A program made the translations under genes and the position numbers. A model generated the notes under the pieces. That model searched no databases. It was not told the origin of the DNA and saw only the letters and a program-made list of their open reading frames with translations. Shown here in pieces: positions 10,638 to 20,900 of a DNA stretch of 64,000 nt; within the stretch, counting starts at the first letter, position 1, and each line of letters starts with the position of its first letter. The DNA is taken from the NCBI GenBank assembly GCA_020081605.1, contig JAHREC010000062.1:2294001-2358000 (forward strand), written 5' to 3'. This DNA is from Albifimbria verrucaria. Lineage: Eukaryota > Ascomycota > Sordariomycetes > Hypocreales > Stachybotryaceae.

Positions 10638-11363
10638 CTAAGAAATCCCCAGTTGACCGAGCAGGTCACCGACCAGGTCACCGACCTGGCCATTGAGCGA
10701 GGTAAGTAAGTTCGTAATTTGTCTTCGCTTACGAGGAAACATGTCCTCGCTCCGGGTGTCCATCTCTTGGCCGAATCTTACGTCGAGTTCAATGTCTTGA
10801 TTGGCATCCTTAAAGCCATCTTGTCGTTTTTTTGTGCGTGGCGTGTAAGCCAGCACCTGCTTTATCCACTACAGACTTCGGACCAGACTTCGCGGTCGAT
10901 AGAGCAGATGCCAGGTCACCGATTATTCCAACAAGTTGTCTCCGCTTGTGAAGAGTTATGTCCTCACCTGTTTCTAACTGTACAGGACCGAGACCTACGC
11001 TAATTTCAGCGCTTCCCTCAGTAACCGTTTGTTGTTCTTGGTTCTCGGCAGGCGGAAACAATACTTTGCCTGCGCCCTCTTCAGACATGAAGAAGGCCTT
11101 AGAAAGGTCCTCAGGAGGATTTGCGGAGTCTTCTTTCCCTGCTCGCTTAGGTCTTGTCTTTTCGTGTTTGCATCATGCAGCTCAACATCTCTAGCTGCGC
11201 TGGTGATCTTGAGAGTCATGTTAGCAACTTGAAACTGCTTCTGAACACTAGCTACAGAGCCACTGCCTCCCACAACTAACATCTCTCCTATCCGATGGGG
11301 CTGTGCAACGAGAGCAGTAGCAGTTGCAGCGAGCAACATAACAACAGGGGCTGATGTCTTCAT
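10638..11363 (-). CDS. Secreted multi-site Kex2-type precursor, copy 3 (repeat-bearing)
   Basis: Largest paralogue, about 214 residues after two frame corrections. Exon 1 (11281-11363) encodes the signal peptide MKTSAPVVMLLAATATALVA. An 81-bp intron (11200-11280; donor GTTAGT, branch GCTAAC, acceptor CCAG, phase 2) is inferred, though this stretch is also open without splicing. Exon 2 (10638-11199) starts AARDVELHDANTKRQ, matching copy 1. Four Lys-Arg sites are each followed by Gln: NTKRQD, LHKRRQL, HKKRQD and PRKRRQI. They alternate so that the protein reads as two diverged repeat units, each with an acidic segment and then a hydrophobic helix-like segment (VGIIGDLASALS; GQVGDLVGDLLGQLG). 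The frame shifts once at the C-run 11137-11139 (base missing) and once at the T-run 10827-10833 (one base too many). With both corrected, exon lengths sum to a whole number of codons. Function unknown. Confidence 0.5.
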
Positions 11364-11670
11364 CTTCGCGATTCTCAGTCAACGAAGAATAACTTGGCGA
11401 AGAGTAACTGTCGATCGGAGTATGAGCAGAAATGACTGTGGTTCTTATCTAAGCGGAATAGTGCAGCTGTGTTCCCATAATCTCTTTGGGGGTGGAAGAA
11501 CCCTTTATTTATACATCACCATCACTGCTATTCGGGCCGTGTCCTGTGATGGCCATCCAAGTATGGCCATCCAAGTACAACACATGTATATACCAACTAT
11601 GTGCTTCAAGAAAGAAATGCCTGATATAAAGCTGAGCATGTGATTGTGTTCACACTGTTTCAGGTGATAT
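11364..11670 (-). promoter_or_regulatory. Promoter of precursor copy 3 with repeated distal block
   Basis: TATA-like TGTATAAATAAAGG (minus strand, about 11501-11514) lies about 140 bp upstream of the start. ATGAGCAGAAATGACTG and GTTCTTATCTAAGCGGAATA resemble the copy 1 promoter. The distal block (about 11526-11665) holds CTATTCGGGCCG, CTGTGATGGCCATC and GTGATTGTGTTCACACTGTT, shared with copies 1 and 2. Confidence 0.45.
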
Positions 11671-12435
11671 CCGAAGAACTGGTTCGCTTAGTTATCTGAA
11701 CGAGCCCGGACCACGTATTTTGCAACATACAATACCTGATTCCGGCCCTTATTGGTATCTCGTATAGCCAGGAACTACCATCATAATGATGCAATCACAC
11801 TACCCACTCAATGTGTTGGGGGTCTTATCATCTGTATAATAATAAGCCGACAGCGATCCTAAACAACAAACTAGCCGGGTGAGTGGTAAGCAAGAACGAG
11901 AATGTAGCCCTTGAGTGTCTATACAGAGTCAGTCTTCGAAAATCAGAGAGACGGACCGAATCTATAGGTTCATGACTTCCATATGTCTATATTTCTCCTT
12001 GTCACAATTGTGTTTATTACGAGTAATATTCAAATATTCCATGATTCTCATTCCTGTTCATTACTACTAACGGCCCTTTTTCAATGTCCATAACTGTGAT
12101 GGTCTTTCTCAAAGACATCGGTCCGTGCAGGGTTGCCAGCATTCGTGATGGGTGTCACTGGGGCAATTACAAAACTGAAAACGCATATTGCTAATCTCAG
12201 GGGCATAATGCATCACCACTAGTTCTTTTGCCTTCACAATGCAGGATGACTCATTAGAAGAAATAACCCGATTCTTACAGCATCTGCAGTCGCTACGGTC
12301 CACGAGCATGCTCCTCTGGCAGCCACGTTACTATCTAGACCTAGTAGTACCTTTTCTCAGCCTCCCTGTGCAAAATATGAAGCCCACCCATAGGCTCGTC
12401 AGATCCTTGGCCTGCCCTGGCCATATATCCTAATA
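11671..12435. other. Intergenic; contains a Cys-rich open frame of doubtful status
   Basis: Region between the precursor cluster and CBP80. A minus-strand frame at 12109-12309 encodes 66 residues with nine cysteines, ending in a CNC...C...C...C pattern. It has no visible signal peptide or upstream exon. It may be chance or a relic of a cysteine-rich secreted gene. Confidence 0.3.
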
Positions 12436-14993
12436 CTATTCGTCCGTCCCGTTCATCTTGACCGTCTTGTTCTTGCTAGCTTCAAGCACAAACGCTTCCT
12501 CAATGGCAGCCATCCTCTGGAAAACCCTAAGCCATCGCTGTCCCCACTTACGGATCAAGGCCTCCTGCTCGCTTGAGCCATCGCCACCCTCAATCTGCTC
12601 ATCCTTGCTGCCGCCAGCCCAGCTCAACAAGGCATCATTGATGCTGCGGAAGAGATCACGCATGGCAGTAACCTCCTTCTCACGTGCTTCCTCCTCCGCA
12701 TCAGACGTGAGGATCTGGCGCACTCGGCCAGTAACCTTGGCGACAGTGTTGGAAACGAGCTCGAATACGTGCGGCTGGCCGAGGAGTCACCTCCGTTGGT
12801 ACCGTTCGCGGGTGTGGTGGCACCCAATGCCCAATCAACCACCGAGAAAGGCGTGACAATAGAGTAGTTGAGGAGCTTCTCAATGATGGACAAAGCCACA
12901 CCAGGGTGGGCATGCCAGTATGCCAACACGGAGGAGATAATCTGAGTGCGCGCACTCTCCGATGCTCCTCCAAGATCGAGAAGTCTTCCCTTACTACGAT
13001 CAATGCAAGCGAGTACGTGGCTGAGCGATTTGGACCCGACCCAGGCAACCGCCGTCATGAAAACATCAGTGCTAGCAACAATAGGGTCCAATGCTCGCTC
13101 AGATGCTTCAGCTTGAATACGGTCAAAGAGTGGTTGGAACTCTTCATCAGCCGCCTTGCGTCTCAGCAGGGCAGCCATCTCCTGGCCTTCCTTGGAAAAG
13201 GGAGTGTCTAACACAGGTTAGTATCGATAGACAATGTGAGCATTAGTGTAGCATACCTGGATCGCTGAACTTGAAGTCGGGCACATCCTTCTCTTTCTCC
13301 GGACCAACCAGCGGCTGGTAGGCCTCAGGAAGCGTCTTTTGTATTCTCTGAGCAAAGCTCAATCGCACCTCCTTGTCCAAGGCACCTCTGAGGAACCATT
13401 TGCGAGGGTGCAAGTCGGGCAGCTCTACATCGTCAACCCACTCAGCCCATTTCCACGTAAAGCCAAAGTTACTGAGATGGTGAGAGAACCAATCTATGAA
13501 GCGGTAACCAAGTGCCAGATCCATGCGTTCGCTGTTGCGGTACAAGAATCTGATAGCTCGACCAAGACTGGGGGCGATAGCGGCCGGAGCAAGCTTGCAA
13601 GCCTCGGTAAGAACGGAGTGATAGTAGACGAGCTTGCACTCGGGGACTGGAAGTTGGAACAGTTGCGAGAAGACTGTGTCGACTGCAACGTCCTCTGGCT
13701 TCCAGGTGGAACGGCCAGCGGGGATGTTGCGCAGCTCGTCGAACGGCGTAGCCCGCTTGACAAAGGTGCCATCAGCAAAGTAGCAGTCGATATCCATAAG
13801 ATATCGCGCGGTCACGTTGCGGTTGAAGTTGAGGATGTTGATGGTATCGACTAGGCCATCACGAATGAGAGAAGCCGCAATGTTCGAGGGGCTGGGCACG
13901 GACTCGACCTCCTGGTCGGCATAGGCGGAGAAGTACATCTCTGGGAAGAGTGGCCTAGGACCCGCCACGACAACCTCGGGGATGGAAATGGCAGGGAGCG
14001 CATGCTTTGGGGCGTTGGCGAGCTTGTCTTGCGCCTCGACCTCCTCGAGAGGGAGCTGCCACGGACGGGGAGGCAAGCAAGCTCCCAGTTCTTGGCAGCC
14101 TCGGCCTGCAACTGCTTCTGTAGCTGCATACACAGGCTGGAGGACTGCACGGGGTTTTCCTCCTTGTCAGTCGAGTGGTACGGGTCGACGAGGGCCTGTA
14201 GCGCATGTGGCTCAGACGCAATGATGTCGGTCTTCTCCATCAGCTCCGCTGCCTTTTGCTGAAACTGTTCCGGTGCCGCGGCCATGATGTAAGGGATCGT
14301 AAGGAGAATGATCTTAACAAGCTCGGTTCCAATCGTCTGCATGGTGTTAGAAAGCATGCCGCTGTATCGTTGTAGGGAAGACACTTACGTCGTCGGAGCT
14401 GGCGGTCTGCAGCTGAGCAGCGCGAGCGAACAGCTCGTCGAGCAGCGGGAACAGACCATCACCTTCCAGGCACGATTGGAGGCACGCCAAGAACTTCAAG
14501 TACAGCTTGACCTCCCTCCAGTCGCCTTTGGTGATGCTGGTCTCGGTGGCCTGAGCGACGCGCGCCAGGACGGTATCGACGATTTCTGATTTCGAAACGT
14601 TCGCGATAAGAACCACGGCGGCGACAAAGGGGTCTTGAGAGGTTGCTCCACCAGCAGTTGCAACACGAGGTCGATGAAGGTGTTTCGCAAAGCCTCGTCT
14701 TCGTAGTTCTCTGTCACCAGCCGAGCGACGCCCTGAACCTCGTCGGCCCATTGCCGCAATGGGGAGTCGGCAAGGGCTAGGAGCTGTCTGCGGAGTCGAA
14801 CGGGTAGCGGCGCCGAATCAGTTCGTCGTCGCTGGTTTCGACGATCGTAGTGGTCGTCATCATCTGCGCAACGGGTCAGCTACACATCGAGGGAGCCGAG
14901 GGCGGCAGCGCCAATTCGGAGGAAGCACGAACCTCTGTATCTCCTCTTTCGGTTGTGGTAACCACCAGATTGTCTTCTGTCGTAATCTGCCAT
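12436..14993 (-). CDS. CBP80: Nuclear cap-binding complex large subunit (CBP80)
   Basis: CBP80 (yeast Sto1/Gcr3) is the MIF4G-fold scaffold that, with CBP20, binds the m7G cap of nascent RNA and supports splicing, export and decay. Four exons are recognised: 14933-14993, 14389/14390-14863, 13257-14336 and 12436-13207, with introns of 69, about 52, 50 and similar short lengths. Exon 1 encodes MADYDRRQSGGYHNRKRRYR, an Arg-rich nuclear-type N-terminus. Exon 2 has SPLRQWADEVQGVARLVTEN and LVLQLLVEQPLKTP. Exon 3 has GTELVKIILLTIPYIMAAAP and later FPEMYFSAYADQEVESVPSP. Exon 4 carries the C-terminal helical repeat and WLRVFQRMAAIEEAFVLEAS, ending NGTDE. Single bases are missing at the G-runs 14629-14632 and 14067-14070 and at 12777-12778. 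Each break is followed by direct resumption of family sequence in the next frame. Identity is secure. Confidence 0.94.
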
Positions 14994-16440
14994 GATGAAG
15001 CGGCGGCACTGATGTGGTGGTGGATAGACGAGGTGAAGCGATTTACGATGCTCAAGCTCGAGGGAAAGCTGCACTAGATGGTGTCGCGTTGAATCGCCTG
15101 CGCGACAAGGGTTGAATAAGGTACTTACCGAGTAGGCTAAGTTGCCACCAAACAAAAGTACCGAACCTCAACCCCAGCAAGGTGGTACCTTGAGCTCCAT
15201 CCTGGTGTTACCTCACCTTGCAGCCAGAGAACTGACAGGGCATGTGGGTATTTCTGCCTCAGGCATGGACGGATAGCCTTGCAACACAAGCAACCATCGA
15301 CAAACACAACTAACTCTCACCATGATACACATACATACACATAGGAATCAAGCAGCGATTCCCCATTCGGTTTTTAGCTAGTTGTATCATACACGATTTA
15401 CGGTTTCAAAGTACAGCACCTCGTGAGATGGATCGTTCCTTATGATGGGATATATCGAGGAGCACTCTTCACTCATCAAGAGGCGGCTTATTACACGGGA
15501 ACCTGCCAACAAGGCAAATAAAGTGAGTGAAAATGTCATAAATGCGTGCCTATCATAACCTCCTTTTCTACCTTCATTTCTGCTCGCTTTTCTCTCTTCA
15601 TCTGCTTTGACCAGTCTACCATATCATCATCGTCCGCTCGCGTTCCCGTACAAGCTGCCAACCCAAAAACAAAACGAGTCCGTAATTCCGTACCAATCTA
15701 TGCCAGGAGTTTGTGTATATGAGAAAAAGAGCAGGGCTCAATATTTTTTTCAACCATCGAGAACATGCCATTAGCGAAGCATAGTAAACTCAACCACGAG
15801 GACTCGCCGCATCCTCCCTCCGCAACTTGATCTATCCAGCAACCGCCCCCCACTCGCCGAGCACAGCGAAGCTCTAGTCACAATGCATCAACCCTCACAA
15901 CAGCAGTCAAACGCCAACCTCGCCACCACGACTTCTTTCCTACACCAGCACCGAGCCTCAGGACACGCAATAGGAACGAAAAAGCTGTAGGGGCCACCCT
16001 TATCATGCATCGAAATGTGGTCTAAGAACGTGATTCCCTCTGTTATGCATCCATGTAGCATTCCTCTGTAGCGGCCAGCCTGAGCACGCCACGCAAGGGC
16101 TAGTTGCAACCGAGCTTGCAATGCTCTGTTTCCTTGCAAACCGAGCCCAATGGGCATCGCTTGCACCCCTTCCCAAACACCCGTTAAGCCTCCATATCGC
16201 CTGGCCATGAGCGTCGAGCATGTATTCTCATTCTCCTGTTCCAACGCCTTTGCTTCAAGACCCATTTTTATCTGCAAAGTCCCCTTGACAAGTTCAGCGA
16301 CTTGGTATCGCGAATGTCCGCGCAATTATTTGGGCGGAGAAGAGGGGTTTGTTAAGATTAGGCAGACATCATTGTCGAGCCACAGAGTGTCTCCGACGAG
16401 TACGACAGTCGCCTGTCAATTCCGCTCTGGCCTACGAGGC
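14994..16440. other. Intergenic between CBP80 start and GSK-3 3' end
   Basis: About 1.4 kb. It contains the CBP80 promoter side and probably the GSK-3 3' untranslated region. A minus-strand frame at 15888-16325 lacks family features and is not called. Confidence 0.5.
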
Positions 16441-17906
16441 TCAGTCTAGTTTTGCCATCATTTCTTGCTTCGTCAGCGGCGTGAAGTTTTCAATGTCGAG
16501 ACCCCGCGATGCCAGCACAGGACGCATGTGAGGTGGCACCAGTTGTTGGTTGAGGTTCGGAGCAATGGAAAGTTCTAGCACAGGTCAGCTTCACGAACGC
16601 TCTGTTAGAGTGATTATTGTGTTCATTCTTACCGTGTCGAGAGAAGTCGAACAGGTCGGGCAGATCACGAAGCTGGCCAGTTCCGTGTCTCGAATCGGGG
16701 AGCTTGGTGGCTGGGTCTCGCAGCTCATCGAAGAAGGGGTGAATCATGGCGTCAATGGCGGACTGTCTCTCAGTGGGGTGTACTCGAGCAAGCGGGCAAT
16801 AAGGTCGATGGCGTTGGCATCTGCCTTGCGGAAGACCTTGTTGAAGGGGTGCGGCTTGATCTGAGGGAACTTGTGTTCCATGTAGTTGGGGTTCATCGTA
16901 CGGATCTGTTCCCGAGTCGGTGTTCCCAGCACCTTGATAATCTCCACAAGCTGGTCAATGCCTGATTCACCAGGGAACAATGGCTGTCCGAGCATCAACT
17001 CTGCCATCACACATCCCGTCGACCACACGTCTTTAGATGATGTCAGTCATGGTCAGCCAGCGAGTTCACAATCCGATGCTTACCTATCTTGGTAGTGTAG
17101 TTTGTGGCACCGAAAATCAGTTCTGGGGCACGATAATATCGGGAGCAAATGTATGAAACATTAGGTTCGTTCTCCACGAGGATCTTTGCGCTTCCGAAAT
17201 CACAAAGCTTGAGAATGCCGCTGTTGGGATCGAGCAACAGATTTTGGGGCTTGATATCACGATGGCAAATGCCTTGAGAGTGGATGTAGGCCAGTGCCCT
17301 GAATAGCTGGTAGATGTACAACTTGACCTCAAGGATGGGCATTGTTGTCTTCATCTTGTTGAAGAATCGCGATGCTCGGTAGACAGTTTCGGGAACGAAT
17401 TCTTGGACCAGGTTCAGGTACACTTCATCCTTCTGTGGCCTTGTTAGCGGCGCGCAGGATATCCAAGGGTAGTATAGGTTACGCACGCGTTCGCCATTGG
17501 AGTAGTAGAATGCCTTTAGCTGCACAATGTTTGGGTGTCGCACAATACGCATGATTTGTAGTTCACGGTTCTGCAAGCAAATGTGAGTTGTCTGAGTAAA
17601 TGGCCAGCGTTGTGAGGATACCCCGGCATACCTTGAACCTCTTGTCTTGTAGGACCCGCTTGATGGCTGCATCTTCGCCGGAAGGAGAGAGTTTAGTCTG
17701 AAAGACAACACCGAAAGAGCCGTTGCCGACAATCTTGCATTGCGTGTATTGCAAGTCCTTGGTCTCGCCTGTGATACCGTCTTGGACTTTCTCGCGGATG
17801 ACCTCTGGCACACCATGTTAGCCGCGTGATTATTGTTAGGCACGGCGTAGCAAAACTTACCACCCATCCTCAGGCTGTTGAAGGCGTTTGGCCGGTGAGA
17901 TGACAT
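16441..17906 (-). CDS. GSK3: Glycogen synthase kinase-3 family protein kinase
   Basis: CMGC-group Ser/Thr kinase of the GSK-3/shaggy family (yeast Rim11/Mck1 relatives). It phosphorylates primed substrates in stress, differentiation and metabolic signalling. Six exons: 17861-17906, 17632-17804, 17487-17570, 17084-17432, 16633-17030 and 16441-16574. The Gly-rich loop is [11 protein letters not shown], the catalytic Lys is in [13 protein letters not shown], and the catalytic loop is [11 protein letters not shown]. The DFG motif is DFGSAK, and the activation loop [13 protein letters not shown] carries the GSK-3 regulatory Tyr and substrate-site Arg. The substrate lobe [20 protein letters not shown] is normal. 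One base is missing in the G-run 16775-16778, breaking the frame between LLEYTP and the following [14 protein letters not shown]. The C-terminus ends MMAKLD. Length is typical of fungal GSK-3 (about 394 residues). Confidence 0.96.
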
Positions 17907-20900
17907 GGTTGACGTTTATACCCTGACAAAACGGCCAAGACAGTTGTAGATGAAGCAGAAGCACCTAGGTAATACAAAGGTGTGGGAAAAGAGTGGTGGG
18001 ACTTGAGGCGGGCCGTGTTGGGCAGGTCGGTCGAACAGAGACGAAGGCGCTCTCAGGTATCCGAGGCGCAGGGATGCGTCGTTTTCTTTTTAGCAGGCTG
18101 AGACACTGGCTTGGGACCAAGGTCGCTGCGGCTGCAGGATCAGAAAGCTGGGACAGCTGTGTTGAGCGTTGCTTTTAATGTGGCTGCGACAGACAAGATC
18201 GCCTGAATCAACTGGTTGGGCCACGGCTGTTGCACGTCGTTGTCAGTAAGAACGCAAATGCTCTGCTCCCCAAGAGTCCGCTAGAGAGGGGTGATAAGAT
18301 GAGCGAGATGTGGAGGCACAGAAATGTCGACAAAAATGTGAGGGAAACAGCGGGCGCGTAATGCAATTGAAGGTGTCCAAGTAGATTTGGGGACTGGAGA
18401 CTGGAGGAGGGGTGGGTTGTTGCGGGGCTTATGAGGGAGGGGGAGGCAGCTGGCCAAGGGCATGTGCAGCAAAAATCACGATTGAGGGTCGAGGCAGCGC
18501 AAAACAAGCAAGGCAGTAGGGGTACGCTACGCAGCGATGGCGCTGGCAGCAGTGGATGACGGAGCCTGGTATTGGTGGTGGTGGTGGTGGTGGCAAGGCG
18601 GGTCGTCGCAGGGCTACCCAAAGCAGGCATGTAGGCAGGTGAGGTCAGAAGATGAGCCTCTCCAACAGAACGCCTTCCGCTGGGAATGCGTCTGCGAGCG
18701 TGGGTCAAAGGGACGAGGAGAAGCCAGCCGGTTGTGTTCCTGCACTTGCAAGCGACTCTGCAAAGAGATGCACTTCTGCGGCTGCTGCTATTGCTACTGC
18801 GGATGCCGCCACCGACCCGGCGCAGAGCTCACGAGAGAGCGTAGCTGACCACAGCAAGCAAGAGAGAGCTCCATTCAATCGCGAGAACTAGTGGGTGCAA
18901 AGGCACCAAAATGCCTGCAGAGAGCGGGTCTGGAGGGCGGGGTGCTTGATGTAGCGCGCTCGTGACAACGCCCCGGGAAAGTGGGCATAGTGTGCATCCC
19001 CGCGACTGTTGTTCCCGGAAATAAAGAAGAGCATAAAAGCAAAGAAGCAAATGAAAATGACAAACAAACTAGGGAAGATCAGAGAGCTAGACTTACAAGA
19101 TGCTGCGGAGACGGAGAGGCTTCCGGGTGCTAGGGGCGGCTGTCCAAGGCAGAGACGGGGTCGCTGGTCGTGGACGGCGTATCGAATGACAAGGATGACG
19201 GAGAGAAGGGTAATGCTTCAAGTCTTTCGTACAGACGAGAAGGAAGCGAAAACAGGTGGGTGCGGTTATCGGAAGCGTGTAAAGCGGTCGAAGAAACGCA
19301 GATCCAACAACAATGGCTTCTCGTGAGCCGTGAATCTCGAAATGCTTCAGGGAGGAGGCCGAGAAACGTGAGCGCAATGCGCCGAGGCGAGATGACAGAT
19401 GCGCGAGTGACGTTGGCTATGCCTAGTGAGTAGGCTGTAGAAGGATGCGACGGTAGCTATACGGTCGCAGGTTTGAATGTAGAGGTTGTGGTAGCGGTTG
19501 GTAATAAATCGGCGTTGCGATGCGAGGTCGAACGCGGGGCAACTGTGACGCTCGACGGGAAGAGAGGAGGGACGGGAGCTGTCCTGTCAACGACACGGCC
19601 TGGGAAAGGTCAGCACAAGGCGACGGGAACAAAGCCTGCAAGCTAGGAAACCGAGCAGGGCACCTACACAAGTCGGATTCCTCTACTTTTGGTTTTCCTT
19701 TGGGGGAGCACACAGGTTGACCTGACTCGACTCTTGACTGGCAAGCTTTCGAACCAAGAACAAATGGTACGAGGCCTGGGTTCAAGGCTGGTTCGATAAT
19801 CCCTTCAGCACGCTTCTCTTCTCTACTCTTCGCTCACAAAAACCGAACTGCAATGCACTGCAGAAATTCGGATAATCAAACACGAAAAAAGGGGTGGGAG
19901 AGAAGAGGAGGTGGGAGAGTGTGAGGTGAGGAGGAAGGTTGAAGCAGGTACAAAGCGGAGCAGAGCTTAGGTTAGGAGGGATTAATGGGCGAGGGAGGGT
20001 CAAGGTTGAGGGGACGTGACGGTATGTAAGGCAGATGGGGGAAACATGGAACCCAGGGAATCAAAGCGACCCAGGACCCGCAGCGTTGGGCTTGCTCATG
20101 TGCTCATTTTGAGACGGGCAGCTGGCGCTAAAACTCGGCAAGCGGAAGTCAAAAACACTGCCCGAGAGTCCCCATTGGCAGTGAGGAACCTGAGGGTCAC
20201 CGGGCCATGAGGTACCTCACCGCGGCCTCGTTGTAGCCAGAATTACATTCCCTGCTCGTACATTGGACTGACCTACATGTGCTACGGTACATCCCTTTGG
20301 TCAGCCTCAGATCCCATCAGCACCTCTCTTCCCCGACCTCCAGCTAGCTTGCTGTCACGTCCGTCGGCTGTCTTCGAGATATAAGCAAAACCCCGATGTC
20401 AACAACAAAAACAAGATCACCCGGAACCTAACCGTGACCCTGGCCCTCCGGCTGTCATCATACGTAATCGTCAAAGACTCTCTCCCTACGCTCCATCGCG
20501 GATACCACCCGCGTGCGTCTCATTCTCACGGTGGCTTCGCTAATCCAGAGCCCTCCAGATGTCAGAACAGCATCACAGGCAGCCTGGGTGCATGTGTAAG
20601 CATGAATTGGTTCTGTAAACAACTTGTCCTGCGCGATTAGGCCCAGGCAAGTGAGTGTGCTGCCTTGGCACCTTGCTTTTGCAAGGGAAGCAAAAAAAGG
20701 CGGCCGGGGGTTGGATGATCAGTCCCATACTGCCAGGGTATATGCTGGTTACGAACGCCAAGGTACCGAGCCATTCTGCAGAACGCCATAAGAGAACGAG
20801 GTGTGCCGCAACTGGCTTGATCCTACTAGGGTGGTGAATGCGACATCTCGGTACCAAACTGAGGGAAAGGAAGCAACGGGAGGTACCTAGCCTTCCTGCC

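Noticed and set aside
10638..11363. Alpha-type mating pheromone precursor
   Set aside because: The segments between KR sites are long and diverged and lack the short repeated Trp-containing peptide of fungal alpha-like pheromones.
15888..16325. 145-codon minus-strand open frame directly downstream of GSK-3
   Set aside because: Falls where the GSK-3 3' untranslated region is expected and shows no family resemblance.
18208..18708. 166-codon minus-strand frame upstream of GSK-3
   Set aside because: Ser/Pro/Leu/Thr-rich translation of a pyrimidine-rich leader and a GGT repeat, not a protein-like sequence.
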